DNA from: Deltaproteobacteria bacterium | GTDB taxonomy: Bacteria > UBA10199 > JADGCS01 | Direction: 5' to 3' | Length of the DNA: 64,000 nt | Assembly (NCBI GenBank): GCA_024233595.1 | Contig: JACKPK010000004.1 | Coordinates: 106,258-170,257 of the forward strand | Part shown: piece by piece, positions 20,101 to 28,052 of the stretch | How positions within the stretch are numbered: position 1 is the stretch's first letter | Layout: each line of letters opens with the position of its first letter | Notes under the pieces: generated by a model | What the model was told of the DNA's origin: nothing | Seen by the model: only the letters and a program-made list of their open reading frames with translations | Databases searched by the model: none | Program-made: the position numbers and the translations under genes

Positions 20101-20699
20101 ACGAACTGCAAGTTTACTGGGAAGACAATTCGCGCACAAAAATCATCTTACAAGATGACGAACAGGCACACATCGACGAAGACGAAAGCACAAAACTCTT
20201 CATCCCAGAACTGGGTTCCGGAGAGTATGTGGAGATCGAAAGAAAATTCACTGACCTTGCTGACGAGGAATCAGAAGACAGTATTCAAAAAATTGATTTT
20301 AAAGACGATGACCTTGCTGATCAAGAAACGCTCAGCACTCAAGTCAACGCGCGTGTGTCGCTGGCCACCAAGCAAGCCAGCAGCTCTAGCGATCTGCCTG
20401 ATGACTTGTCTGACGATGCCATTGGCGCGTCTGTTTACTGTCCTGTTTGCGGCACAGGCCAATCCTCTTACTTGGCGGCAGGTTCTCCGGAAGAAGGCGA
20501 CAGCAGCATTCCTTCTTCGGAATTGGGCGGCTCCAGTTCTGGTGGATCAGCAAGCGGCATGAACATGCAAATTGGTGGCGGCGCTTGTAGCTTGAACACA
20601 GCCAGCGCGCTTTCGACCAAGACTTCGCTTGTGCCCTTCCTGGTGAGCTTTTTCATCGCCTTTGTGACTTTGGTACGACGACAAAAGACGAGTGTTTAA
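17178..20699 (+). CDS. Large Cys-rich surface protein with MopE-type motifs and a sorting-tag-like C-terminus
   Basis: 1,173 residues from the ATG at 17178 (GGGAGG just upstream). Signal peptide at 1-37 (cleavage after VLAQ). Three MopE/metal-binding-type motifs follow: CDGVDNDCDGQIDE (~76), CDNIDNDCDGEVD (~128) and CNGQDDDCDGEIDE (~181). Next are about eight EGF-like units of 18-23 residues (C.PGQIFN..T..C pattern, ~205-355), a possible beta-propeller region, a long Asp/Ser/Glu-rich linker (~620-790) and another repeat-rich domain. The end is GGGACSL (1133), a hydrophobic segment and RR, resembling sortase-like CTERM tags. It is probably exported and surface-anchored; function unknown. The next gene is a shorter relative. 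Confidence 0.85.
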   Translation: MKNITSQHQFLLESLLFACCLIILTMVSFASHPVLAQSGGIPDQVCVDIDRDGVTTCDGDCDDRNTDVAPNRPELCDGVDNDCDGQIDEELWQPLPNQQGACAANGQICQNGSWVNAPNNQEPGPENCDNIDNDCDGEVDRIVRNSANQQGKCQNNRDICLNGVWEPFMVGYYTPENQDLCNGQDDDCDGEIDEDDSIFTYNAESGRCEAQCPEGQIFNMQAKACEPICQQGQIFNRETKRCDVQCPADQFLSEETGRCEKRCAQGEIINPETGQCQAPCPPGHFFDGLSGQCQSACEVFEGFNADQNRCEAKCDIDQRWDAEELLCVNLCEDGQLFNPLKSECQDLPACASDELTAHKVSCISVDANVTCISAHDETHRTVTFNSNVADVVVSNSHLYVLLQNQKIFRLSLTDAFTIDSAQLLIEGESLEGAQELAVNSKEVLFVMYANAIKQLTDQEMYVIYETQVEQITSIAAIDDLYAMVGGQLNKIDPVTKSATNLHDYRVLIDEKLVDQTESSKLFPARFSLQKHMVLASGAHMDFYNLESNQNHHARFEDYGINTMSVTVHNETNRILAYNPYLPDIILISKEGRVLNETKILDVLPEPVAPSSLNSTTACFAPEVINEETGDEESGDGTPEQQDPEQNNNDEVTQDQEEPNSDSPSDDQSGNDDGSLIGDNRPEDPTVTTITCRDGSVVADIGDCSCVETCDDPKVIEEKFSDAQVNPPEEDDTVKKISDTMSDSDSGSGDDVKKISDVTDASDSSERSADSLDSTLSDSGERVCPLSGKAPVRSLCLVNKKSNRIECYKDKELVRKFETQDVSNLLTTNSGKLVAMTRDRILVHDIMDDNEKEPDSILEKLDSSETIRPKQIQLADDQEQIIVLHQDKSGSSKQITIDMTRKTITNESPQITEKVDAALLDQRDERIYTISKDAGSISVYDTHTGEQLEKILLSEEEKISLQEKDGSIKTLSIEDDELQVYWEDNSRTKIILQDDEQAHIDEDESTKLFIPELGSGEYVEIERKFTDLADEESEDSIQKIDFKDDDLADQETLSTQVNARVSLATKQASSSSDLPDDLSDDAIGASVYCPVCGTGQSSYLAAGSPEEGDSSIPSSELGGSSSGGSASGMNMQIGGGACSLNTASALSTKTSLVPFLVSFFIAFVTLVRRQKTSV

Positions 20700-20872
20700 G
20701 AATAAAAACCCGAGAATGCATAAATGCATTTAGTTTGAGAACTCGAACACATGCCCCATACCCTTGTGGCTTGCGGACCAAATACAACAGGTCTTTTGGG
20801 GAAATTTTTCCTCAGCATGATCCCACTCATATTTTTTATTAAATAATATCAAATGCTTACAAACACAAAACC

Positions 20873-20888
20873 TGGCACAACTCCTGCA
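20873..20888 (+). promoter_or_regulatory. Sigma-54-type (-24/-12) promoter
   Basis: TGGCACAACTCCTGCA has GG-N10-GC spacing and matches TGGCAC-N5-TTGCA at all but one base. The predicted transcription start is near 20899, leaving an 18-nt leader containing GAAAGGA before the ATG at 20917. The geometry fits the downstream surface-protein gene. Confidence 0.7.
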
Positions 20889-20916
20889 TATATATAAGAT
20901 GGAAAGGACCTTCGTC

Positions 20917-22494
20917 ATGTTTAAAGGTGTGTTTACAAGTCTCAGTATTTTGATTTTGCTCTTAAGCCAGCAGGCTTTTGCGGCAACAAGCTGCCCCGAT
21001 GGCAGCGAGGCCGAGTCTCGCCTTTGTGTGATCAATCGCTCCGAGATTGATCCAGGTTTGGTTTGTTATGACAAAGACCTTAACCCCAAGATCTTCTTTG
21101 CTGGTTACCGCAACGTTCATGCTGTGATCGATAATGGCTCTGCCGAACACTTTACTTTTGTTGTGGGCGACGACATTTACTTGGTGAACAAATCAACTCT
21201 TGAAATCACCAACCTGCCTTTCTCTTCTTTTGATTGGAGTGACGAAAGCGAAGCGCCGCAAATGTTTCTTGTGCGTGATCACTTGCAATCAGGTGGTGGC
21301 GACGCGCTTTTTCTTGCCGACTTGATTCGCGGCAGTGAAATCAAAACAGAATTGATTCTTGTGGACGGTGATAGCTCGAGCATCCGCACCTTATACAGCG
21401 AGCTCGATGGCGCCGAGTGGATCGCCCAGTCTCCGGTTGATGACACTTACGGTTTGGTTGGTGGCAGCTTTGGCATCAAAAAGCTTGTGCGTTCCGAAAG
21501 CTCTTACAGTTTAGAAAATGTCATCGCCATTAGCGACCTCCCTGAAGGCTTTGGCACAATCAAAAACACCAGCTCTGGTATTTTTGCCGATGACGGTTCG
21601 CAATTGATTTTCACAGTCACCAATAGCGAAAGCGAAACCACGGCTATTTACACTTACGACATTGATTCCGCTCTTCTCACAGAAGTGGTTGGCGACAATA
21701 TCCCTTACATGATCCCTCGTGGCGGCTTGCAAGCCACACCCGAGGACCCTTACTTGCTTGCTAGCGCCGGCACAAAAATGGATCTTTACACAAGTCTTGG
21801 CTCTTTTGCTTCAGACGAATTCCCAATTTCTTACACCGACCTTTCCCCCACGGCTTACACAAGCGATTCCCTGCAAGACACAGGTTCCTTTGCTTTTGTG
21901 GAAATGTGCGATGGCACCCCACAAAAAGGACCCTACACAGATGAAGCTTGCGATGGCATCGATAACGATGGCGATGTCAGCATTGATGAAAACCTCACCA
22001 AAGCTTGTGACGAAAGTTTATACAAACCAGGCACCTCCACTTGTGAAAATGGCAATTGGATCGGTTGTGAATACATTTGTGCCGTTGAAGAAAACGAAGT
22101 GCTGAATCCTGTGACCAAAGAGTGCGAATGCGAACAAGGTTACGAGCGCGATGACGAAAACAACTGCATCGCCATCCCCAGCAAAGAACCAGAAGAAGAA
22201 ACCCCTGTTGAAGAAACAGACGAGCCGGAAGAAGTCATCGTGCCTGCGAACGAACCCGACACCTCATCGGACAACACGCCCGATGACAACAATGAAGCTC
22301 TCGAAGAATCTGACTCACAACAACCAGACCCACAAGTGGCCCCCACACCCAACACGAATGTGAAGATGTCCGGCGGCGCTTTGGGCTGCCAACTCAGCAC
22401 CCAAGAAAACCCAGCCGCCCAAGGCTACGCGGTTTTGGCCCTGATGCTGGGCTTCTTTGGACTTTTGTTCAGACTGCGTCGCCACGCAAAATAA
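20917..22494 (+). CDS. Cys-rich exported protein with a MopE-like motif and a GGxxC-TM-Arg tail
   Basis: 525 residues. The ATG at 20917 is preferred over 20899 because GAAAGGA precedes it and a clean signal peptide (1-22, ending QQAFA) results. Central residues resemble the propeller-like part of the preceding larger protein. A degenerate MopE motif CDGIDNDGDVSIDE (~348; the second Cys is Gly) leads into a Cys-rich segment, then a Glu/Pro/Asp-rich linker (~415-480). The C-terminus has GGALGCQL (486), one hydrophobic helix and RLRRHAK, the same layout as its neighbour. Probably cell-surface anchored; function unknown. Confidence 0.85.
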   Translation: MFKGVFTSLSILILLLSQQAFAATSCPDGSEAESRLCVINRSEIDPGLVCYDKDLNPKIFFAGYRNVHAVIDNGSAEHFTFVVGDDIYLVNKSTLEITNLPFSSFDWSDESEAPQMFLVRDHLQSGGGDALFLADLIRGSEIKTELILVDGDSSSIRTLYSELDGAEWIAQSPVDDTYGLVGGSFGIKKLVRSESSYSLENVIAISDLPEGFGTIKNTSSGIFADDGSQLIFTVTNSESETTAIYTYDIDSALLTEVVGDNIPYMIPRGGLQATPEDPYLLASAGTKMDLYTSLGSFASDEFPISYTDLSPTAYTSDSLQDTGSFAFVEMCDGTPQKGPYTDEACDGIDNDGDVSIDENLTKACDESLYKPGTSTCENGNWIGCEYICAVEENEVLNPVTKECECEQGYERDDENNCIAIPSKEPEEETPVEETDEPEEVIVPANEPDTSSDNTPDDNNEALEESDSQQPDPQVAPTPNTNVKMSGGALGCQLSTQENPAAQGYAVLALMLGFFGLLFRLRRHAK

Positions 22495-22604
22495 CAAATG
22501 ATTCCAATCATTTAATCTTAAAAAAATAAACAATAAACCCCAAACTGTTGACTTTCGGAACCTTTTTTCCGTAATCCGGGCAACTTGTTAAAACACCCAG
22601 CCGA

Positions 22605-23111
22605 ATGACAACAACCATGAAAAAATCAAGCCGACAACTAATCCCATTTTTTATGACGCTAATGGCGTTTCTCGTAAGCCTATCGTGTGCCCCATCGCTA
22701 GGAGATTCAGCATCTAGAAAATCACGAAGCCCCAACAAAGATTTACACCCCATAGCTGCTCTCAAGTACAACATCACCAAAGTTGCCAATGCCAGTTGGT
22801 ATGGCATGCCCTTTCACGGTCGACGCACCGCCAATGGCGAGTGGTACAATATGCATGCCCTAACGGCTGCCCACAAAAGTCTGCCTTTTGATTCATTGGT
22901 CAAAGTCACAAACCTCAACAACGGCAAGACTGTTATTGTTCGCATCAATGATCGTGGCCCCTACGCACACAATCGAGAAATCGATCTCTCTTACATGGCC
23001 GCCAAACAACTCAATATGATTGGCCAAGGCGTTGCCAAAGTGAAGCTTGAGATCTTGAAGTCACCAGAAAAATTTGTTTACAGGCAACTTCCTTCCTACG
23101 TTTATTTTTAA
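22605..23111 (+). CDS. rlpA: RlpA-like lipoprotein (double-psi beta-barrel)
   Basis: 168 residues; an ATG four codons downstream (22617) is an equally good start, and neither has a clear ribosome-binding site. Lipobox LSLSC with Cys at ~28. The DPBB domain contains ASWYGMPFHGRRTANGE (~63-79), LTAAHKSLPF (~86) and the catalytic-site block VRINDRGPY (~122). RlpA family members are lytic transglycosylases acting on glycan strands without stem peptides, often at the septum. No SPOR domain is present, so septal recruitment cannot be assumed. The length is short but complete for a single-domain RlpA. Confidence 0.9.
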   Translation: MTTTMKKSSRQLIPFFMTLMAFLVSLSCAPSLGDSASRKSRSPNKDLHPIAALKYNITKVANASWYGMPFHGRRTANGEWYNMHALTAAHKSLPFDSLVKVTNLNNGKTVIVRINDRGPYAHNREIDLSYMAAKQLNMIGQGVAKVKLEILKSPEKFVYRQLPSYVYF

Positions 23112-23214
23112 TAGCCCCTCGATTTTCACTATTTTCTTACAAAGCTTGAGCATTTTGCTTTTGAAAAGTATCGCGTTAACTTAGATTTTTTGTTCTCTCC
23201 CTGGAGAAAAGCCA

Positions 23215-24537
23215 ATGAGCTTTGACGAATTAAAAAAACAAGCCTCGGTTCCCGACGCCGAAGATAACCTTGCTGCCTTCGAAAAACACATGACTTGCGA
23301 TTGGCAACAAGACTCCGCTCAAAATCTAGCGCGCATTTTTTTTCATTCTCGCTTTCTCTCGCGTTTTTTATTGAACCACCCACAAAGTGCAAAAACAATT
23401 CTAGAAAACAAAGACATTCAAAAAGAATTCAGTCCCTCAGAGTACCTCAACAGCGCCAATGCATTTTTACAACAATCCCCAGACTGGAAACAAAACCTCA
23501 GGCTTTTTAAATACACGCAGCTGCTACGCCTGACCATTTTAGAAATCATCGGCACAAACAGCATTCAGGTTTACCGAGAACTTTCAACGCTCGCGCAAAC
23601 CATTTGCCAACTCTGCTTTGAAAAAATCTGCTCACAGGTTTTAGAGCATGTGGGCGAAAACAAATTGCCTTGCGAAAGCGCTATTCTTGCCATGGGAAAA
23701 CTAGGCGGTTTTGAACTCAACTACAGTTCCGATATTGATCTCATTGGCTTTTACCAAAATGAAGGCTCATTAAAGAATACCAACCACCATGAATTTTTTG
23801 TAAAATTATTTTTGGAATTTGGAAAAGAGCTAAACCGCAGAGACCCCATTGGTTTTTTGTACCGAGCCGATTGGGACTTGCGTCCCGAAGGCATTGGCGG
23901 CACGCTGGCAAACTCTTTTGTCGCCATGGAAACCTATTACGAAAGTTTTGGCGAAGAATGGGAACGCCAAGCCTACATCAAAGCAAGACCTTTGATCGAA
24001 ACCAAAAATATTGGTTCACAATTTTTAGAAACGCTAACGCCCTTTGTTTACCGAAAATCTTTTGATGAAAAAACCATCAAAAACATCTGGGCCATGAAAT
24101 CGCGCATTCAAAAAGAAAACGCCGCGCGTTCATCAAAAGCCATCAACATCAAGCTGGATGCCGGAGGCATTCGCGACATTGAATTTTTTGTACAAGGCTT
24201 TCAACTGCTTTACGGTGGCCAGTACTTAGACCTCAGATCCACCAACACCTTAATCGCTCTCAACACCTTAAGCATCAAAAAACTCATCAGCAAATCAGAA
24301 CAAGAACAATTACAAACCGCCTATTTATTTTTAAGACGACTAGAAAGCATGATTCAAATGGAAGAAGAAGCACAGCGACACAGCGTAAGCGAAGAAGCTT
24401 CTCACCAACTGGCTCTTGCTAAAAGAATGGGATTTACAGGTTCTCGTGACGAGATCATTTCTAAACTCAACGAGGCCCTGCTTTTAACACGCACACAAGC
24501 AAGACAGATTTTTGAAAAGTACTTTAAGCAAGAATGA
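23215..24537 (+). CDS. glnE: Glutamine synthetase adenylyl-removing half of split GlnE
   Basis: 440 residues with GGAG upstream of the ATG. It matches the N-terminal (adenylyl-removase) half of GlnE: nucleotidyltransferase motif GKLGGFELNYSSDIDL (161-176), then DLRPEGIGGTLANSF (~222) and LDAGGIRDIEFFVQGFQLLY (~305), followed by the helical GlnD-PII-UTase-like segment. It ends at a normal stop that overlaps the start of the second half (ATGA at 24534). GlnE is normally one ~900-950-residue protein; here the halves total 858 residues with all catalytic motifs present, so this is a gene split and not decay. The role is deadenylylation of glutamine synthetase under nitrogen limitation. Confidence 0.9.
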   Translation: MSFDELKKQASVPDAEDNLAAFEKHMTCDWQQDSAQNLARIFFHSRFLSRFLLNHPQSAKTILENKDIQKEFSPSEYLNSANAFLQQSPDWKQNLRLFKYTQLLRLTILEIIGTNSIQVYRELSTLAQTICQLCFEKICSQVLEHVGENKLPCESAILAMGKLGGFELNYSSDIDLIGFYQNEGSLKNTNHHEFFVKLFLEFGKELNRRDPIGFLYRADWDLRPEGIGGTLANSFVAMETYYESFGEEWERQAYIKARPLIETKNIGSQFLETLTPFVYRKSFDEKTIKNIWAMKSRIQKENAARSSKAINIKLDAGGIRDIEFFVQGFQLLYGGQYLDLRSTNTLIALNTLSIKKLISKSEQEQLQTAYLFLRRLESMIQMEEEAQRHSVSEEASHQLALAKRMGFTGSRDEIISKLNEALLLTRTQARQIFEKYFKQE

Positions 24538-25790
24538 CAAACGAAAATCAAAAAACATCTACCCCTAACAAAGATCAGTTCACAGAATTTAAAAAAGACC
24601 CTCGTTTAGAAAGCGCGATCTACAAACAAGGTGCCTTCAAAACAAAAAAGAAGCAGCATCAGGATTTAATCTCGCAATGGGCTAAGCTCGATATAGAAGA
24701 ATTTGCAGATGCCATTCGCCAATACAAATACAAAACCAAACAAGAGCTCATCACTCAGCTAGAAAACAAGCCCTTTGAAAACCGCCAAAAAATTTTAGAA
24801 AGCCTTTCTGATACCGCTGAACTTTTGACCATGGCCAGCTTAGAACGCGCTGAACAATTGCAAATCGAAAAATTTGGTGAGCCTCTGTATTTAAGTTCCT
24901 ACAAGCAAATGCAACGCTCTCATTTGGCATTAGTGGCCATGGGCAAACTTGCCACTCGCGAAATCAATTACTTTTCGGACCTGGACGTGATTTTTATTTT
25001 TTCACACCGTGGCGAAACCGCTGGCACAAAAGAACCCGGCAACCAAATCAAAAACACACAGTTCTTCATTCGCGTGGCACAACGCTTTATTTCGATGATG
25101 ACACTCCTGACCAGTCGCGGCCGCTGTTATCAAATCGACACCGAACTCAGGCCCTCGGGCAATCAAGGCACCTTGGTCACCAGTTTTGATTATTTTTTAG
25201 ATCACCAAATGAATAAAGCCGCTTATTGGGAACGCATGGCACTGACTCGTTCTCGTGCCATTAGCCAGGACTGTGAATTTGAAGAAGCCCTCACCAAACA
25301 AATCGATGAACTGGTTTATCACAGACCTTTGCCGCAAGACTTTGCCGTGGTCATGAACGACATCCGGCAAAAGGTGTTGCGTGAGCGTGCAAAAACCAAA
25401 GACGATTACTTTGATCTAAAACTTGGTCAAGGTGGCATCATGGACATTGAGTTCACCTTGCAACTCATACAACTCAAATTCGGACGACTTTACCCACAAC
25501 TCAGACGCAAAAGCGTTTTTGAAATCCTTAAGGCGTTAAAAGAGCATTCTCTTCTGAGCAACACAGAACTGAAAAACCTCACACAGGCCTATGTTTTATT
25601 CAGAAGCATCGAAAGCAAACTGCATCTTGAAAAGCGTCGTAGCTTCCATGTGATCAGCCTTAAAGAAAGTGATAACACGAATTTAGCAGAACAATTGCAG
25701 CTAAGCGAAAAGCAACTGATTTCTGATATTAAAGATGCTAGAAGCACCGTACAGAGCTTATACAGGAAATTTTATGAAAGCATTTCATGA
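24534..25790 (+). CDS. glnE: Glutamine synthetase adenylyltransferase half of split GlnE
   Basis: 418 residues. It matches the C-terminal adenylyltransferase half of GlnE: GKLATREINYFSDLDVIFIF (~137-156; canonical GKLGGxExxxxSDLDLxF, with the two Gly replaced by Ala-Thr), IDTELRPSGNQGTLVTSF (~200) and LKLGQGGIMDIEFTLQLIQL (~300). The start lies in an ATGA overlap with the first half, so the two should be made together and could assemble as a heterodimer. The first ~45 residues are lysine-rich and probably a new linker. The 3' end overlaps gshA by 17 nt. Confidence 0.9.
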   Translation: MTNENQKTSTPNKDQFTEFKKDPRLESAIYKQGAFKTKKKQHQDLISQWAKLDIEEFADAIRQYKYKTKQELITQLENKPFENRQKILESLSDTAELLTMASLERAEQLQIEKFGEPLYLSSYKQMQRSHLALVAMGKLATREINYFSDLDVIFIFSHRGETAGTKEPGNQIKNTQFFIRVAQRFISMMTLLTSRGRCYQIDTELRPSGNQGTLVTSFDYFLDHQMNKAAYWERMALTRSRAISQDCEFEEALTKQIDELVYHRPLPQDFAVVMNDIRQKVLRERAKTKDDYFDLKLGQGGIMDIEFTLQLIQLKFGRLYPQLRRKSVFEILKALKEHSLLSNTELKNLTQAYVLFRSIESKLHLEKRRSFHVISLKESDNTNLAEQLQLSEKQLISDIKDARSTVQSLYRKFYESIS

Positions 25791-27006
25791 GCTACACAAC
25801 TTTGTTCAAGAACAACAAAGTCAAATTTCAAACTGGTTTGATGCCCAATGGAAAAACCTAAAACCATTGCCCTACTTTTCTTGTGACATCCGACATTCTG
25901 GTTTTAAGATTGGCATCGTTGACACAAATCTATTTCCCGGTGGCTTTAATAACCTCTGCGCATCGTATTCGCGCAAAGCCGAAACCGCTCTGCAGCAGTA
26001 TTTTAAAAACAACCACCCCACAGCAAAAAAAATCGCCTTGCTTGCGGAGTCGCACACTCGCAATAAATTTTATCTTCTTAATGTTTTACGCTTGCAGCAG
26101 TTTATTATTGATGCCGGTCTTGAATGCAATGTGACTATGGCTGATTTGCCGGACCATTTAGAAGAACGCACCACCATTCCCTTAGACCAAGACAAAACTC
26201 TGGTTGTTCTTAAGCCTCATCTTGATGATCAAAACAAAATCGTTTTAGGCGAAGATTTTCTCCCTGATTTGATTTTAAGCAATAACGATTTTTCCGCTGG
26301 CGTCCCACAACCCTTTGCCGAATGCCAAACGCCTTTGATTCCTGATTCCAATCTTGGTTGGCATACACGCCGCAAGAACACGCACTTTAAAATTTTATCC
26401 GAACTCTTTGATGCCTTTGGCAAAGAATTCAATATCGATGCCTGGCACCTCACTCCAATATCCAAAACGGTTTCGGGCGTGGCACCTGATCAACTTGAGC
26501 ACTTAGCTAGCGAGGTTGATGTTTTAATTAGTGAGATCACTCAAAAATACAAAGAGTATCAGATTTCCGAAACACCACACGTGTTCATTAAAAACGATTC
26601 CGGAACCTATGGCATGGGCGTGCTCATGGTGAATTCGGGACAAGATGTTTTGGAATTAAATCGGAAAAAGAAAAACAAACTCTTTAGCTCACGTTCAGAT
26701 CAAGCCAATCAGTTTTTGCTGCAAGAAGGCATCCCCACTTCGGATTCCTACAGCGGTTACCCTATTGAGCCTGTGATTTATGGCATTGGCAAGGGCGGTG
26801 TCGGTGGATTTTTTCGCTTTCACACACGCAAGTCTCCTTACGAAAGCCTTAACTCACCTGGCATGAGTTTCTCTTGCCTGTGCTTGCATAAATTAGACGA
26901 ACCACACGAATCAGACTTTATTGATTGCAAAGCCAAACGCGAGCTGGTGTTTTTATCGAATTTTCTTGCTGAGTTTGCAGCACTAGCCGCAGCAAAAGAA
27001 GCTTAG
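25774..27006 (+). CDS. gshA: Glutamate-cysteine ligase, ferrooxidans-type GshA
   Basis: 410 residues from the ATG at 25774 (AGGA 9 nt upstream, inside the end of the previous gene). The sequence matches the GshA family described from Acidithiobacillus-like bacteria, unrelated in fold detail to E. coli GshA: VDTNLFPGGFNNLC (~43), ALLAESHTRNKFYL (~88), VFIKNDSGTYGMGV (~270) and GGVGGFFRFHTRKS (~348) are diagnostic blocks. It forms gamma-glutamylcysteine, the first step of glutathione synthesis. No gshB is in the window. Coupling to glnE links glutamate/glutamine control with glutathione production. It is convergent with, and overlaps by 4 nt, the small lipoprotein gene. Confidence 0.88.
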   Translation: MKAFHELHNFVQEQQSQISNWFDAQWKNLKPLPYFSCDIRHSGFKIGIVDTNLFPGGFNNLCASYSRKAETALQQYFKNNHPTAKKIALLAESHTRNKFYLLNVLRLQQFIIDAGLECNVTMADLPDHLEERTTIPLDQDKTLVVLKPHLDDQNKIVLGEDFLPDLILSNNDFSAGVPQPFAECQTPLIPDSNLGWHTRRKNTHFKILSELFDAFGKEFNIDAWHLTPISKTVSGVAPDQLEHLASEVDVLISEITQKYKEYQISETPHVFIKNDSGTYGMGVLMVNSGQDVLELNRKKKNKLFSSRSDQANQFLLQEGIPTSDSYSGYPIEPVIYGIGKGGVGGFFRFHTRKSPYESLNSPGMSFSCLCLHKLDEPHESDFIDCKAKRELVFLSNFLAEFAALAAAKEA

Positions 27007-27218
27007 CCAATGTAACGTGGCGCTTCTTCCACGATGATCACATTGTCCGACTCTGACTGGTGAACATCCTTCCACCCGTCCAAAGCAGGGCTTTCGACAT
27101 TTTTGTTCACGTCGTGCGAAGAAGAAAGGCTTTTAGACGAACACGCTTGCGTGCTCATGCCTAAAATAATCAGCAACCCGATTAAGGTTTTAAGTGATGT
27201 GGTTCTTGTTATTTGCAT
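27003..27218 (-). CDS. Small lipoprotein of unknown function
   Basis: 71 residues. A short basic N-terminus, a hydrophobic stretch (LKTLIGLLIILGM) and the lipobox STQAC give a mature protein of ~45 residues that is polar and Ser/Asp/Glu-rich. No family recognised. Its stop overlaps the stop of gshA. AGTGGA directly precedes the ATG. Confidence 0.65.
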   Translation of the reverse strand: MQITRTTSLKTLIGLLIILGMSTQACSSKSLSSSHDVNKNVESPALDGWKDVHQSESDNVIIVEEAPRYIG

Positions 27219-27382
27219 TCCACTTAAAATTGTAACACAAACAGGAAACCCTTGTAATACAATAGTTTACGGATATTTATTATTTTTGATTTGAAACTGT
27301 TAATCTTGTTAAGAGCTGTTAAAAGTTGTGAATGAATTGCGGTTCTGTACCCATCACCATATTCAAACCAAAGGAAATTCAA

Positions 27383-27931
27383 ATGGTCTTACTCAAATCA
27401 ATCGATATCCCCTTAGGCACAAAACTCCCAAGCTTCACGCTTCCAGATCCCAATGGTCAAAACTTTAAAAGCCAAAATCTTTTTGGCCCCAAAGGGCTCT
27501 TGCTAGCAGTGACCTGCAACCACTGCCCATACGCCATTGCTGTGTGGCCGCGCTTTTTAGCTTTAGCCAATCACGCTAAAGAATTAGGAATCAACACCAC
27601 CGCCATCAACCCCAATATTCATCCTGACTACCCTGATGATGCTCCTGATAAAATGGCTGAGAAAATCAAAGAGTGGAACATTAATTTCCCTTACTTGGTC
27701 GATGAATCCCAAGAGCTTGCCAAAGAACTCAAAGCCCAATGCACTCCCGATATTTATCTGTACGATGGCGAACAAAAACTCGTTTACCACGGCCGCATTG
27801 ATGACAACTGGCAAGACGAATCCCAAGTCACCAAAGAAGAACTCAAGCAAGCGATCAACGCGTTGGCCCAAGGCAAAGTCATCGAGGCAAAGCAACACCC
27901 CTCCATGGGCTGTTCGATCAAATGGAAATGA
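27383..27931 (+). CDS. Thioredoxin-fold redoxin (AhpC/TSA-like)
   Basis: 182 residues from the ATG at 27383, chosen because AAGGAAATT precedes it and the protein then starts at the fold (an earlier GTG at 27332 lacks support). The active-site block is TCNHCPYAIAVWPR (~44), a CxxC at the peroxiredoxin/ResA position; CTPDIYLYDG (~116) carries the cis-Pro. The C-terminal SMGCSIKWK matches a family of small redoxins common in cyanobacteria and proteobacteria. It is likely a cytoplasmic thiol reductase or peroxidase. An intrinsic terminator follows. Confidence 0.85.
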   Translation: MVLLKSIDIPLGTKLPSFTLPDPNGQNFKSQNLFGPKGLLLAVTCNHCPYAIAVWPRFLALANHAKELGINTTAINPNIHPDYPDDAPDKMAEKIKEWNINFPYLVDESQELAKELKAQCTPDIYLYDGEQKLVYHGRIDDNWQDESQVTKEELKQAINALAQGKVIEAKQHPSMGCSIKWK

Positions 27932-27956
27932 TTGATAAAAATTGAAGAAATAAATC

Positions 27957-27983
27957 CACTGACGCGTTTGCTCAGTGTTTTTT
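27957..27983 (+). terminator. Intrinsic terminator after the redoxin gene
   Basis: CACTGA (27957-27962) pairs with TCAGTG across a 9-nt segment that can add a GC/GC step, followed by TTTTTT. It lies 26 bp past the redoxin stop. Confidence 0.75.
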
Positions 27984-28052
27984 AAATTTGGTATTGCGTT
28001 TTTCTAGTGGTTTGGCGCACAGTCTTTATCCAACCCCAATCCGAGGAAAGCT

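Noticed and set aside
22498..22516. Terminator after the 525-residue surface protein
   Set aside because: AAATGATT/AATCATTT has a 2-nt loop and no U-tract; too weak.
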